A program made the translations under genes and the position numbers. Of a DNA stretch of 14,504 nucleotides, positions 1 to 7,386 are shown one piece after another (the first letter of the stretch is position 1; every line of letters begins with the position of its first letter). The stretch is from Planctomycetota bacterium (GTDB lineage Bacteria > Planctomycetota > Brocadiia > JAJRTI01). Where the stretch lies: assembly GCA_024278415.1 (NCBI GenBank), contig JAJRTI010000117.1, forward strand, positions 1 to 14,504, written 5' to 3'. The notes under the pieces are model-generated. The model had not been told where the DNA came from and ran no database searches. It saw only the letters and a program-made list of their open reading frames with translations.

Positions 1-192
1 ACGCAACCCCGTTGGGGTTGAATCTTGTGCGTGAGCCTTGTACCCAGGGTTGCAGCAACCCTGGGCTAGAAGACGGAACCCCTGCGGGGTTCGGCAATGG
101 CCACGGCGCGTCTTCGCTCTCAAGTTGTGGGTAAAGAGCAGATCCGAAGCCACACGCTGTCGTGTGGCAGGGCGTTCGTCGTGCTTGCTCAT
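1..192 (-). CDS. Possible partial ORF overlapping the hsdM stop (runs off the window)
   Basis: An ATG at 192-190 overlaps the hsdM stop as ATGA, the arrangement expected of a translationally coupled next gene, which in type I systems is often hsdS. The frame stays open for 64 codons to the window edge. It begins MSKHDERPATRQRVASDLLF, which I do not recognise as an HsdS start. From about residue 35 the frame is simply a translation of the palindrome cluster at 5-92. A perfect 8-bp stem with a CTGT loop lies at 149-168, inside the first codons. I therefore treat this as either a chance open frame in a repeat-bearing intergenic region or a gene remnant invaded by the repeat. Function is unknown. 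Confidence 0.2.
   Translation of the reverse strand, partial: MSKHDERPATRQRVASDLLFTHNLRAKTRRGHCRTPQGFRLLAQGCCNPGYKAHAQDSTPTGLR
5..92. repeat. Cluster of three short palindromes (REP-like)
   Basis: Three perfect inverted repeats lie close together. AACCCC-GTT-GGGGTT is at 5-19. CCCAGGGTTGC-A-GCAACCCTGGG is at 43-65, with 11-bp arms and a one-base loop. GAACCCC-TGC-GGGGTTC is at 76-92. The combination of a pair of aacccc/ggggtt hairpins around a cccaggg hairpin resembles dispersed palindromic elements I associate with Planctomycetota and related genomes; that association is from memory. It sits just downstream of hsdM and is read through by the open frame 1-192. Confidence 0.75.
149..168 (-). 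terminator. Hairpin just downstream of hsdM, possible weak terminator
   Basis: GCCACACG at 149-156 and CGTGTGGC at 161-168 form a perfect 8-bp stem with a 4-base loop, about 20 bases past the hsdM stop. On the minus strand the stem is followed by TTCGG and, a few bases later, CTCTTT rather than a clean T run, so intrinsic termination would be weak at best. Confidence 0.25.
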
Positions 193-2330
193 GGCCCGTT
201 CCCCCCATCGCCGATGATCTGATCCAGCAGGCCCTCGCCCTCCGCGCGCAGCGCCTCAAGGTCGGCCCTGATCTCGTCGAGCGTGCGCAACGGCTGGGGC
301 TTGTAGAAATGCCGGGTGAACGAAATCTCATAGCCGATCTGGGTCTTGGACTCATCGATCCAGGCGTCGGGCACGTGCGGCAGCACTTCGCGCTGGAAGA
401 ACGCGTCGATGCCGCCTGCCTCCAGCAGCGGCACTTGCTCCGTGTCGCGCAAGTCCGCGTCCGGCTCGTACTCGACAACTCCTCCGTCGGGAGAGGCATA
501 GCGGCCCCGCAGCGGATCGACCTCCTCCTTGCCCGGCTTGTGAACCTTCTTCAGCACAGGCTCGGCGGCCTCGTCCCGCCGGGCAAGCGCGGATCGGAGC
601 AGGTTCTTCCGCTTCGCGGTCAGTTTCACGTTGTGCGCTTTGGCATCGTCCTCGACCGCGTCCATGACGATGTTGAAGTCGAGATGCGGGCCCTTGCCCA
701 TGGACTCGGCCACTCGGTCCACGACGTTCGCGAGCGGCTCTTCCTTCGCCTCTTTGCACGCGGCTCGGAATCGGTCGCGCGGCTCCTGAGACAAATCCAC
801 GGCCAGCCGCAAGGGGCGCTCGACCGTGATCTTCCAGTAGCCGAACGCCTCGTTGGGGAAGATCTTGGATTCCTCGGTCTCCTCGAAAGCCAGGAAGGTC
901 TCGCAGATCCTCTGGAGATCCTCGTCGGACAACTCGCAGTTCTTCTGGCCCAGGTTCTTGCGCAGCGGCTTGAACCACTGGGTCGCGTCGATGAGCTGCA
1001 CCTTGCCCTTGCGGTGGTCGGGCTTGCGGTTGGTGAGCACCCAGATGTACGTGGCGATGCCGGTGTTGTAGAAGATATTGAGCGGCAGGGCGATGATGGC
1101 TTCGAGCCAATCGTTCTCGATGAGCCAGCGCCGGATGTTCGACTCGCCCGAGCCCGCGTCGCCCGTGAACAGCGACGACCCGTTGTGCACCTCGGCTATG
1201 CGCGAACCCAAGGGCGTGTCCTGCTTCATCTTGCTGACCATGTTGGCCAGGAACATCATCTGCCCGTCGCTGGAGCGGGTGACGAGGTTGAACTCCGCGT
1301 CGCCGTTGTGCTCGACGACAAAGCGCGGGTCGGTCATGTCCTTCTTGTTGCCGCCGCATATCCTGCTGAGGTCGGTCTTCCAGCTCTTGCCATACGGCGG
1401 GTTGGAGAGCATGAAGTCGAACTCGTGGGACGGGAACGCGTCGTTCGAGAGCGTGGACTTGTCGCTACCGCCGACGATGTTGTCCGCCTCCTGGCCCTCG
1501 CCTTTGATGAGCAGGTCGGCCTTGCAGATGGCGTAGGTTTCTGGGTTGATCTCCTGGCCGTAGAGGTGGATCGCCACTTCCTTGCCATGCTTCTTGGCTA
1601 AGTCGGTGAGCGTCTCTTCGGCGACGGTCAACATGCCCCCGGTCCCGCAGGCTCCGTCGTAGACCAGATACGTGCCCGACTCGATCTGGCCGGCGATAGG
1701 CAGGAAGATGAGGTTGGCCATGAGGCGAACCACGTCGCGCGGGGTCCAGTGCTCGCCTGCCTCCTCGTTGTTGTCCTCGTTGAACTTGCGGATCAGCTCC
1801 TCGAAGACGGTGCCCATGGCATGGTTGTCGAGCCCCGGAAGCTTCACGTTGCCTTGGCCGTCCAGCACCGGCTCGGGGCTGAGGTTGATCCTGGGGTCGA
1901 GGAACTTCTCGATGAGGTGGCCGAGCACGTCGGCTTTGCCAAGCTTCTTGAGCTGGTTGCGGAAGTCGAAGTTCTCGATGATCTCCTGCACGTTCTTGGA
2001 GAAGCCGTCCAGGTAGTCCTCGAAGTTCGGCCGCAGTTGCTTGGGGTTGTCGAGCAGGCGCCGGAGCGTGAACTGGGACGTGTTGTAGAACGCCTGGCCA
2101 GACGCCTGCTGGAGTGCGACCTCCTGGTTCACGATGCCGGCCTCGTCCAGCGTCTTCTTCATGTCCAGCACCGTGTCCTTGGTCGGCTCCAGGAGCACGT
2201 CGAGCCGGCGGATGACGGTCAGGGGCAGGATGACATCGCGGTACTTGCCCCGGACGTAGACATCCCGAAGCACGTCGTCGGCGATGCCCCAGATGAAGCT
2301 CACGATGGTGTTGTGCTGCGCCGCGTCCAT
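189..2330 (-). CDS. hsdM: Type I restriction-modification methyltransferase subunit HsdM
   Basis: N6-adenine DNA methyltransferase (M) subunit of a type I restriction-modification system. It works with a specificity (HsdS) and a nuclease (HsdR) subunit in the cytoplasm. The 713-residue product opens with an HsdM N-terminal helical domain (about 1-150), followed by the conserved HWTPRDV segment at 194-200. S-adenosylmethionine-binding motif I is DGACGTGGML (225-234), and catalytic motif IV is NPPYGKSW (310-317). The roughly 200 residues after 500 form a charged extension beginning near VERPLRL. This makes the protein longer than the classical ~500-residue HsdM but like the longer subfamily. 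The ATG at 2330 begins a typical family N-terminus (MDAAQHNTIVSFIWGIADDV) and is preceded by GGTGA. No hsdS or hsdR is visible; they may lie beyond the left edge. The upstream 195 bp show no convincing promoter. Confidence 0.95.
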   Translation of the reverse strand: MDAAQHNTIVSFIWGIADDVLRDVYVRGKYRDVILPLTVIRRLDVLLEPTKDTVLDMKKTLDEAGIVNQEVALQQASGQAFYNTSQFTLRRLLDNPKQLRPNFEDYLDGFSKNVQEIIENFDFRNQLKKLGKADVLGHLIEKFLDPRINLSPEPVLDGQGNVKLPGLDNHAMGTVFEELIRKFNEDNNEEAGEHWTPRDVVRLMANLIFLPIAGQIESGTYLVYDGACGTGGMLTVAEETLTDLAKKHGKEVAIHLYGQEINPETYAICKADLLIKGEGQEADNIVGGSDKSTLSNDAFPSHEFDFMLSNPPYGKSWKTDLSRICGGNKKDMTDPRFVVEHNGDAEFNLVTRSSDGQMMFLANMVSKMKQDTPLGSRIAEVHNGSSLFTGDAGSGESNIRRWLIENDWLEAIIALPLNIFYNTGIATYIWVLTNRKPDHRKGKVQLIDATQWFKPLRKNLGQKNCELSDEDLQRICETFLAFEETEESKIFPNEAFGYWKITVERPLRLAVDLSQEPRDRFRAACKEAKEEPLANVVDRVAESMGKGPHLDFNIVMDAVEDDAKAHNVKLTAKRKNLLRSALARRDEAAEPVLKKVHKPGKEEVDPLRGRYASPDGGVVEYEPDADLRDTEQVPLLEAGGIDAFFQREVLPHVPDAWIDESKTQIGYEISFTRHFYKPQPLRTLDEIRADLEALRAEGEGLLDQIIGDGGNGP

Positions 2331-2525
2331 TCGTTCACCGATGGAGAAGTGGGTGGCAGGGCGGGCCCATGCTCTGGCTCCCCGGCGTCATGGGACATGG
2401 CCGGGCGCCATCTCTCCTGCTTGTGCCACAGCGTTGGTCCACGCCGGCAAGGGCCTCCCTGTTCGGCGGACCGAGACGGCCCATTGAACCGCAAGCATGG
2501 CGTGAGTTCAAGTGGCGCCAGTGCG

Positions 2526-3578
2526 TCACGTTTCCCGCTTCAGGTTCCGAATCCCGCGGCTGCTCTTGCGCACCTGCTCCATGAGCCGCATGACCGCGAG
2601 CGTTTGCCGCGGCTCGACGAGCGGCGCCGCTCCCTTGCGGATGGCCCGGGCGAAGTCGCGGTATACGTCGACTTGCAGCTTCGGATCGACCGGCACAACC
2701 TCCTCGACGAACTCGATGTCGTCGGAGGGGTACTGCCGGTTCTCGCTGGCGAGGCTTCGGTTCACGCCCTTGGCGGGCAAGGATTTGGGGTCGAAGGAGC
2801 GGACGTGGAACTGGCCCTTCGCGTACACGATCCCGCCACACGTGCCCCAGACGAGCATCTCATACGGCTGGATCGCAGACGCTTGGTTGACGTCCACCTC
2901 GCCGATCGTGCCTTGCTTGGTCTCGTACGCGATCTTCACCACGTCGTCCGCGTCGCCCATGGACGCGGAGAGCATGAGGTCGCCGAAGACGCGCTTCACG
3001 TCGTAGCCGGTGACGTTGAGCACGAGGTCGAGCGCGTGCGCGCCGTAGTTGGCGAGCATGCCGCCGCCGAACTTGCGGAGGCTCTGCCAGTCGTTGCGCC
3101 GGCTGAAGCTGAACATGCCGCGGCGCACCCAGTAGACCTGGCCGATGCGGCCGGAGTCGATGATGCGCCGCAGGTGTTGGTAGTACGCGTTCGCGCGGTG
3201 CGGCTGGTACACCGTGAGCTTGAGCCCGCTGCGCTCGGCCGCGCGCGCGATGGCCTGCGCCTCGCGCAGGCCAAGCGCCATGGGCTTTTCGAGGAGCACG
3301 TGCCGGCCGGCCTTGAGCGCGGCGAGGGCCATGTCCTTGTGCAGGTGCGTTGGCGTCGCGATCGCGACCGCGTCGAGGCGCGCGCGGTCGAGCATGTCGT
3401 AGTAGTCGCGGAACGCGGCCACGCCGAACGTGTCCTCGGCTTCCGCGCAGCGGTCGGCTTCGGTATCCGCGACGGCTACGAGTTTGTAGTCGCGGTGCTT
3501 AGCGAGCGTGTTGCAGTGGAAGCGCCAGCCAATGCGGCCGAGGCCGGCGACGGCGATGCGGAGTTTGGCAGGAGGCAT
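2526..3578 (-). CDS. Gfo/Idh/MocA family NAD(P)-dependent oxidoreductase
   Basis: Cytoplasmic dehydrogenase of the Gfo/Idh/MocA family, whose members oxidise or reduce sugars, inositols and related compounds with NAD(P). The substrate cannot be told from sequence. The N-terminal Rossmann fold carries GLGRIG at 12-17. The family EKP motif is at 97-99 (LLEKPMAL). The C-terminal substrate domain contains GGGMLANYGAHALDL at 171-185, with the conserved His at 181. Length is 350 residues, normal for the family. I chose the ATG at 3578 (MPPAKLRIAVAGLG) because the fold starts there. A longer frame reaches 3812, but its extra residues are low-complexity, cross the palindrome at 3696-3709, and would begin upstream of the promoter candidate at 3639-3667. 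No clear Shine-Dalgarno is seen. It is divergent from cobT. There is no signal peptide. Confidence 0.93.
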   Translation of the reverse strand: MPPAKLRIAVAGLGRIGWRFHCNTLAKHRDYKLVAVADTEADRCAEAEDTFGVAAFRDYYDMLDRARLDAVAIATPTHLHKDMALAALKAGRHVLLEKPMALGLREAQAIARAAERSGLKLTVYQPHRANAYYQHLRRIIDSGRIGQVYWVRRGMFSFSRRNDWQSLRKFGGGMLANYGAHALDLVLNVTGYDVKRVFGDLMLSASMGDADDVVKIAYETKQGTIGEVDVNQASAIQPYEMLVWGTCGGIVYAKGQFHVRSFDPKSLPAKGVNRSLASENRQYPSDDIEFVEEVVPVDPKLQVDVYRDFARAIRKGAAPLVEPRQTLAVMRLMEQVRKSSRGIRNLKRET

Positions 3579-3638
3579 GGGCGGTGGGGAGTTGGGGGTG
3601 AGGCGTTGCGTGTGAGCGATCTCGGAAACGACACGGCC

Positions 3639-3667
3639 AGAATAGGGGACCACGTGGGGCGCGTCAA
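3639..3667 (-). promoter_or_regulatory. Candidate sigma-70 promoter for the Gfo/Idh/MocA gene
   Basis: On the minus strand, TTGACG (3667-3662) and TATTCT (3644-3639) are separated by exactly 17 bases. The -35 box matches the consensus at 5 of 6 bases and the -10 at 4 of 6. A start near 3632 would leave a leader of about 54 bases to the ATG at 3578. Confidence 0.6.
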
Positions 3668-3695
3668 CTCCGGCGTCGGGCGACACGATGCGATT

Positions 3696-3731
3696 CCCGC
3701 AACTGCGGGGCGGCTTCCGCATCGCGTCCCC
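3696..3731. repeat. Dispersed palindromic repeat, compact copy
   Basis: CCCGCA-AC-TGCGGG at 3696-3709 is an inverted repeat. It is followed directly by a 22-base stretch (3710-3731) whose reverse complement is identical to 13190-13211. The same two parts, in the same relative order, recur at 13190-13340, where they are separated by a G/C-tract insert. It lies in the divergent intergenic region between the oxidoreductase gene and cobT, just upstream of the cobT promoter candidate. Confidence 0.75.
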
Positions 3732-3740
3732 GGCCACGGC

Positions 3741-3770
3741 TTGCATCGCGCAGGGCCGAGGGCCTACAAT
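3741..3770 (+). promoter_or_regulatory. Candidate sigma-70 promoter for cobT
   Basis: TTGCAT at 3741-3746 and TACAAT at 3765-3770 are 18 bases apart. The -10 box matches the consensus at 5 of 6 bases. A start near 3777 would give a leader of about 53 bases to the cobT ATG at 3830. I see no cobalamin riboswitch; the leader is too short for one. Confidence 0.6.
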
Positions 3771-3829
3771 GCTCGCCCGCTCAGATCGCCATCCGGCGCC
3801 GTCCCCCCCCATCGCTTCGGAGTGAATAG

Positions 3830-4882
3830 ATGTCCCTACTCGAACAGACCCTGGAATCGATTCCGCCCGTATCCGAGGAGTGGCGCCAAGCCGCAGTGGC
3901 CCGGCTCCAGGACCAAGTGCGCCCGCGGGGGAGCCTGGGCAAGCTGGAAGCGGTCGCCGAGCGCCTGGCCGCGATTCGGCAGACGCTCGATGTGCCCACC
4001 GGCCGCAAGCACATCCTCACCATGGCCGGCGACCACGGCGTCGCAGCGGAGGGCGTGAGCGCGTATCCACAGGAGGTGACCGGGCAGATGGTCGGCGCGT
4101 TTGCGATCGGCGCGGCGTCGATCAACGCGCTCGCGCGGTGTGTGGGCGCGGAAGTGCAGGTGGTCGACGTGGGCGTGGCCGCGGACTTGCCGCCGGACAT
4201 GCCGATCCTCCACAGGCGCGTGCGCCCGGGCACGGACAACATGGCCGTGGGGCCGGCCATGAGCCGGGACGACGCGGTGCGCAGCATCGAGGTGGGCATC
4301 GAGGTGGTGCAGGGGCTCGACGCGCCGGACCTCATCGGCACCGGGGACATGGGCATCGCCAACACCACGCCGTCCACGGCCATCATCGCGGTGTACAGCG
4401 GCCTGCCCGTGGACCAACTCGTGGGCCGCGGCACGGGCATCGACGACGCCGGGCTTGCGCGCAAGCGTTCCGCGATCGAGCGGGCGCTCGACGTGAACCA
4501 GCCCGACGCGGGCGATCCGCTAGGCGTGCTGGCGAAGGTGGGCGGACTGGAGATCGGCGCGCTCGCGGGCGCGGTCATCGGCGCGGCCTCGATCTCGCGG
4601 CCGGTGGTGTGCGACGGGCTCATCGCGACTGCGGGCGCGCTCATCGCCTGCGAGTTGTGCCCCGCGGTGCGGCCGTATTTGTTTGCGAGCCACCGCAGCG
4701 TGGAGGTCGGCCACCAGGCGATGTTCGACCGGCTGGGGCTGGAGCCGCTGCTGGACCTAGACCTGCGGCTGGGCGAAGGCACGGGCGCGGCGCTGGCCCT
4801 GTTCCTCATCGAAGCCGCGGCGCGCGTGCTGTCCGACATCAAGACCTTCGCCGACTTGGGCGTGACGGACACGGGCAAGTAG
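3830..4882 (+). CDS. cobT: Nicotinate-nucleotide--dimethylbenzimidazole phosphoribosyltransferase CobT
   Basis: Transfers phosphoribose from nicotinate mononucleotide to a lower-ligand base such as 5,6-dimethylbenzimidazole, giving the alpha-ribazole phosphate used in late cobamide (vitamin B12) assembly in the cytoplasm. At 350 residues it matches the family length (about 350). Visible signatures are PRGSLGKLE (32-40), MAGDHGV (65-71), GTGDMGIANTTPSTA (170-184), GRGTGIDDAGLARK (199-212) and RLGEGTGAALAL (313-324). E316 in the last corresponds to the catalytic Glu (E317 in the Salmonella enzyme, from memory). The ATG at 3830 has GGAGTGA about 5 bases upstream. The gene stands alone: no other cob/cbi gene is next to it. 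Its stop is 3 bp from the stop of the convergent lipoprotein gene. Confidence 0.96.
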   Translation: MSLLEQTLESIPPVSEEWRQAAVARLQDQVRPRGSLGKLEAVAERLAAIRQTLDVPTGRKHILTMAGDHGVAAEGVSAYPQEVTGQMVGAFAIGAASINALARCVGAEVQVVDVGVAADLPPDMPILHRRVRPGTDNMAVGPAMSRDDAVRSIEVGIEVVQGLDAPDLIGTGDMGIANTTPSTAIIAVYSGLPVDQLVGRGTGIDDAGLARKRSAIERALDVNQPDAGDPLGVLAKVGGLEIGALAGAVIGAASISRPVVCDGLIATAGALIACELCPAVRPYLFASHRSVEVGHQAMFDRLGLEPLLDLDLRLGEGTGAALALFLIEAAARVLSDIKTFADLGVTDTGK

Positions 4883-4885
4883 GCC

Positions 4886-5791
4886 CTACTTGAGCCGCAT
4901 GAGCCGCTTGAACTTGCTCCCCATGCTCTCTTTCTTCGAGGACTTCAGGTCAACGAGTTGCCACTTGTCGCCGTCCCGGGCAAGCAGGAACAGCAGCACA
5001 ACCTTCTCGAATTTCGTGTCGGCCGTGGGGGGGTGTTTCATCTCCAGCGGCACGAGGACCGCGACTTGGTCCTTGGCATCGTAGAGGATGCGTGTGCGTT
5101 CGCGTGAGAAGGTGATGGCCCGGAGTTGCGCCTCGAAGAGCACCTGAATGCTGCGCCACCACTCCGCGTAGTGCTTGCGGAACGCGTCGTCGCTGGAGTC
5201 GCCGTTGCGCCGCTTCGCGTCGAGCGCCATGACGAACGTCCCGAACCCGGCATCGCCCTGTTTGAGCGCGTCCACGCAGGCGCCCACCTTGGCCATGATC
5301 TGTCGGCGTTGGTCAGGCGGAATATCGAGCGGGTCGCCGGGCTCGGGTTGGCGCATGTGCACGTCGCCGATGTACCATTGGCCCTTGGCGTATCGAAACA
5401 CGAAGCGGTCTTCAAGGATTCTGCCTGAGCCGGAGCGGAAGGGCACGTTCAGCACGACGCGGCCGTCGCGGACCTGCCGCCGGCTGATCTTCTTGGCGAT
5501 GGATTGGTCGACGAGCTTGTATCCGCCGTACGTCATCGTCCAGAGCGCGATGCGGATATCGGACTCGATCTCCAGGATTGAACTCTCGGGGAGCATGGGG
5601 CTCAGCATGGCGACAATCGCGTCCGCATCGTCCGCCTGCACGGCCTTCTCGAACCGGCCCAGCAGCGCCTGGATCTGCCGCGCGGCTTCGGCCGTCTCCT
5701 CTTGGGTGGCGCCGCCGAACGGACTCACGATCGAGCACCCCGGTAAGGCAACGGCAATGACTGCGACGAGGATGAGTTTTGTGGCTCTCAT
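4886..5791 (-). CDS. Predicted lipoprotein with two NTF2-like segments
   Basis: The 301-residue product starts with a short lipoprotein signal (MRATKLILVAVIAVALPGC). The lipobox LPGC places the lipidated Cys at 19, so the protein should be membrane-anchored outside the cytoplasm. The rest looks like two consecutive alpha+beta cone (NTF2/SnoaL-like) units, about 31-147 and 160-284. Each has an N-terminal helix pair (RFEKAVQADDADAIVAML; ACVDALKQGDAGFGTFVMAL), then strands, and each ends in a KGQWYIGDV or GDKWQLVDL type strand. The C-terminus is strongly basic (SKFKRLMRLK). This fold assignment is by eye. The ATG at 5791 has a perfect AGGAGG (minus strand, 5803-5797) at normal spacing. No function can be given. 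Its stop lies 3 bp from that of cobT. Confidence 0.85.
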   Translation of the reverse strand: MRATKLILVAVIAVALPGCSIVSPFGGATQEETAEAARQIQALLGRFEKAVQADDADAIVAMLSPMLPESSILEIESDIRIALWTMTYGGYKLVDQSIAKKISRRQVRDGRVVLNVPFRSGSGRILEDRFVFRYAKGQWYIGDVHMRQPEPGDPLDIPPDQRRQIMAKVGACVDALKQGDAGFGTFVMALDAKRRNGDSSDDAFRKHYAEWWRSIQVLFEAQLRAITFSRERTRILYDAKDQVAVLVPLEMKHPPTADTKFEKVVLLFLLARDGDKWQLVDLKSSKKESMGSKFKRLMRLK

Positions 5792-5851
5792 GTATTCCCT
5801 CCTGGGGATCTATCCGCCATCTGCAGCAGGCGGCCATCGTGGAGTGCATCT

Positions 5852-5880
5852 ATCGTATGGTAGCACCGAACCGGGGCCAA
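5852..5880 (-). promoter_or_regulatory. Candidate promoter for the lipoprotein gene
   Basis: On the minus strand, TTGGCC (5880-5875) and TACGAT (5857-5852) are spaced 17 bases apart. Each box matches the sigma-70 consensus at 4 of 6 bases. A start near 5845 would give a leader of about 54 bases ending in the strong AGGAGG at 5803-5797. Confidence 0.4.
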
Positions 5881-5945
5881 GACAACGGCGCTCCCCTGGG
5901 CGAACGGCTGCCCGAGTTGCCGCCCACCGGCCGCTGCCAACCGCG

Positions 5946-5966
5946 AACCATCAACCATCAACCATC
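5946..5966. repeat. CAACCAT heptamer array (three units) at the 3' end of the flippase-like gene
   Basis: AACCATC is repeated three times in tandem. On the minus strand it reads ATGGTTG units and supplies the last codons and the stop of the flippase-like gene (Lys-Met-Val-Asp-Gly-stop). Matching clusters in the opposite and same orientation lie at 7294-7319 and 7387-7410. Confidence 0.85.
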
Positions 5967-7279
5967 TTGGCCTTCGCGTCCGGCTCCGGCTCATGTCGCC
6001 GCACGTCGGCAAAGGATATCCCGCCCAGGGCCATGCAGGCAAAGCCGAGCGCAACCGTGGGAATCATGGAAATGATCCAGAGCATGATCGCATACGACGC
6101 CGCGGAGGTCGCGTCCACGTGGAGCATGGCCAACCCAAACTGCACCGCGACTTGGAACGGCCCCAGGAAGCCGGGCGCTTGCGGCGCGGCCACCGCGGCC
6201 GCGGCGAGCACGAAGCAGAGCGTCGCTCCGATGAGCGTGAGGGGGATGCCGAATGCGAACGCGGTCACCCAGTACACCAGCACGATGTCGAACCACACGA
6301 CCGCGGTCCAAAACACGAGCCAGCCCGCGTCCTTCTTGTCTTCGAGCGACTGGAGCCCCACGACGAACTTGTCGAAGAAGTCCACGAGCTTGTCTTGGAT
6401 CGCATGAGGGAAGAAGCTGGTGCACTTCTTGAGCAGGCGTTCCGCGTGCTTGGGCCGGGCGCCCAGTACGAAGAACACGACCACCGCCAGGAGCGCTATG
6501 GGGCCGACGATCTTGCCCCATTTCTTGATCTGTGAGAGCGCGGCCGCGGCCGCGGATGGTTCGGCCGGCGCCGCCTGAGCCGCCGGCCCGTCGGCTTGAG
6601 CCACGACCGCGGCCGGCGCGGCAGGCTCAGCATTCGGCGCTTGGACGAATGTGACGGCAATGCCAAGCGCCACGAGCACCGCGAGCATGTCGAGGACGCG
6701 TTCGAGCACAACCGTGGCCAGCGAGGCGCTGAAGCTGACGTGCTCTTTCGCGGCGAACACCGCGGGCCGCGCAAACTCGCCCACGCGCAACGGCAACACC
6801 GTGTTGCAGGTGAAGCCGATCATGAGCGGGTTGAATGCCTGCCAGAAGCCCACGCGCTTGACCGGCTTGACGAGCACCTGCCACCGCCACCCGCGCAGCA
6901 CGAAACTGAAGACATGGATGAGCGTGGCGACGAGTATCCAGGTCCACTTGGCGCCCCTGAATGTGGGGCCCATCTTGTACACGACGCGGCCCAGATTCGT
7001 GTCGCCGTCGAGCATGAAATGCCGGCGCAGCTTCTTCGCGGCCCTCGGCTCCATCTGCGCGGCGGCGAGGAACGCGTCGACCGTCTTGAACGGCCGCTTC
7101 TGCACGATCCGCGCCGCGGCCGCGGCATCCACGTCTGGCAGCACAGAAAGCTGCTCAGGCGTAGCCGCATTCACGTTGAGCACGCCATCGAAATCGAAGA
7201 GCGTGTATACGAAATAGCCCATGAAGAGCAGGCTCACGCCGAGCCCGATCACGAGCATCTTGATCTTGTGTTGTTGCAT
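5951..7279 (-). CDS. Flippase-like integral membrane protein (LPG synthase TM / UPF0104 type) with N-terminal helix-hairpin-helix segment
   Basis: The 442-residue product resembles the membrane part of lysylphosphatidylglycerol synthase and AglD-like proteins, a family thought to move lipids or lipid-linked sugars. The family core is visible: a membrane helix at about 112-130 followed by RGWRWQVLV, then NTVLPLRVGEFARP (158-171), ERVLD (193-197), and further hydrophobic segments at about 198-212, 257-273, 319-375 and 395-425. Before this core, and after a first membrane anchor (about 8-27), residues 33-90 look like a ComEA-type helix-hairpin-helix unit (LNVNAATPEQLSVLPDVDAA...). This is unusual for the family. 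An Ala/Pro-rich loop at 213-248 separates core segments. The last residues (KMVDG) come from a heptamer repeat. The ATG at 7279 has no clear Shine-Dalgarno. Confidence 0.85.
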   Translation of the reverse strand: MQQHKIKMLVIGLGVSLLFMGYFVYTLFDFDGVLNVNAATPEQLSVLPDVDAAAAARIVQKRPFKTVDAFLAAAQMEPRAAKKLRRHFMLDGDTNLGRVVYKMGPTFRGAKWTWILVATLIHVFSFVLRGWRWQVLVKPVKRVGFWQAFNPLMIGFTCNTVLPLRVGEFARPAVFAAKEHVSFSASLATVVLERVLDMLAVLVALGIAVTFVQAPNAEPAAPAAVVAQADGPAAQAAPAEPSAAAAALSQIKKWGKIVGPIALLAVVVFFVLGARPKHAERLLKKCTSFFPHAIQDKLVDFFDKFVVGLQSLEDKKDAGWLVFWTAVVWFDIVLVYWVTAFAFGIPLTLIGATLCFVLAAAAVAAPQAPGFLGPFQVAVQFGLAMLHVDATSAASYAIMLWIISMIPTVALGFACMALGGISFADVRRHEPEPDAKAKMVDG

Positions 7280-7293
7280 GCGCGGGGGGGGAA

Positions 7294-7319
7294 ATGGTTA
7301 ATGGTTGATGGTTGATGGT
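7294..7319. repeat. ATGGTTR heptamer array upstream of the flippase-like gene
   Basis: ATGGTTA, ATGGTTG, ATGGTTG and a partial ATGGT follow one another. The segment ATGGTTGATGGTC at 7308-7320 is an exact inverted match to 7398-7410, so the two clusters could form a stem of 13 bp around a 77-base loop. Confidence 0.85.
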
Positions 7320-7386
7320 CGGAAGAATCGGGAGGAGGCCCCTCATGGTACCCCGAACAATGGCTGAGGCGCGGAACGTGTGTCCG

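Noticed and set aside
2484..2511. Inverted repeat TTGAAC…GTTCAA upstream of hsdM as a possible C-protein or operator site
   Set aside because: Only 6-bp arms with a 16-base spacer and no second copy or regulator gene nearby; this can be chance.
3579..3812. Upstream extension of the oxidoreductase frame to 3812
   Set aside because: The extra residues cross a dispersed palindrome and lie upstream of a good promoter candidate. The Rossmann fold starts at the ATG at 3578.
3777..3829. Cobalamin riboswitch before cobT
   Set aside because: The predicted leader is about 53 bases, and no B12-box-like sequence or multi-stem fold was seen.
162..4058. Long plus-strand open frames opposite hsdM and the oxidoreductase (162-1601 and 1749-4058)
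   Set aside because: They are antisense shadows in GC-rich DNA. Their products are Arg/Val/Leu/His-rich with no recognisable motif, while the minus strand carries complete conserved domains.
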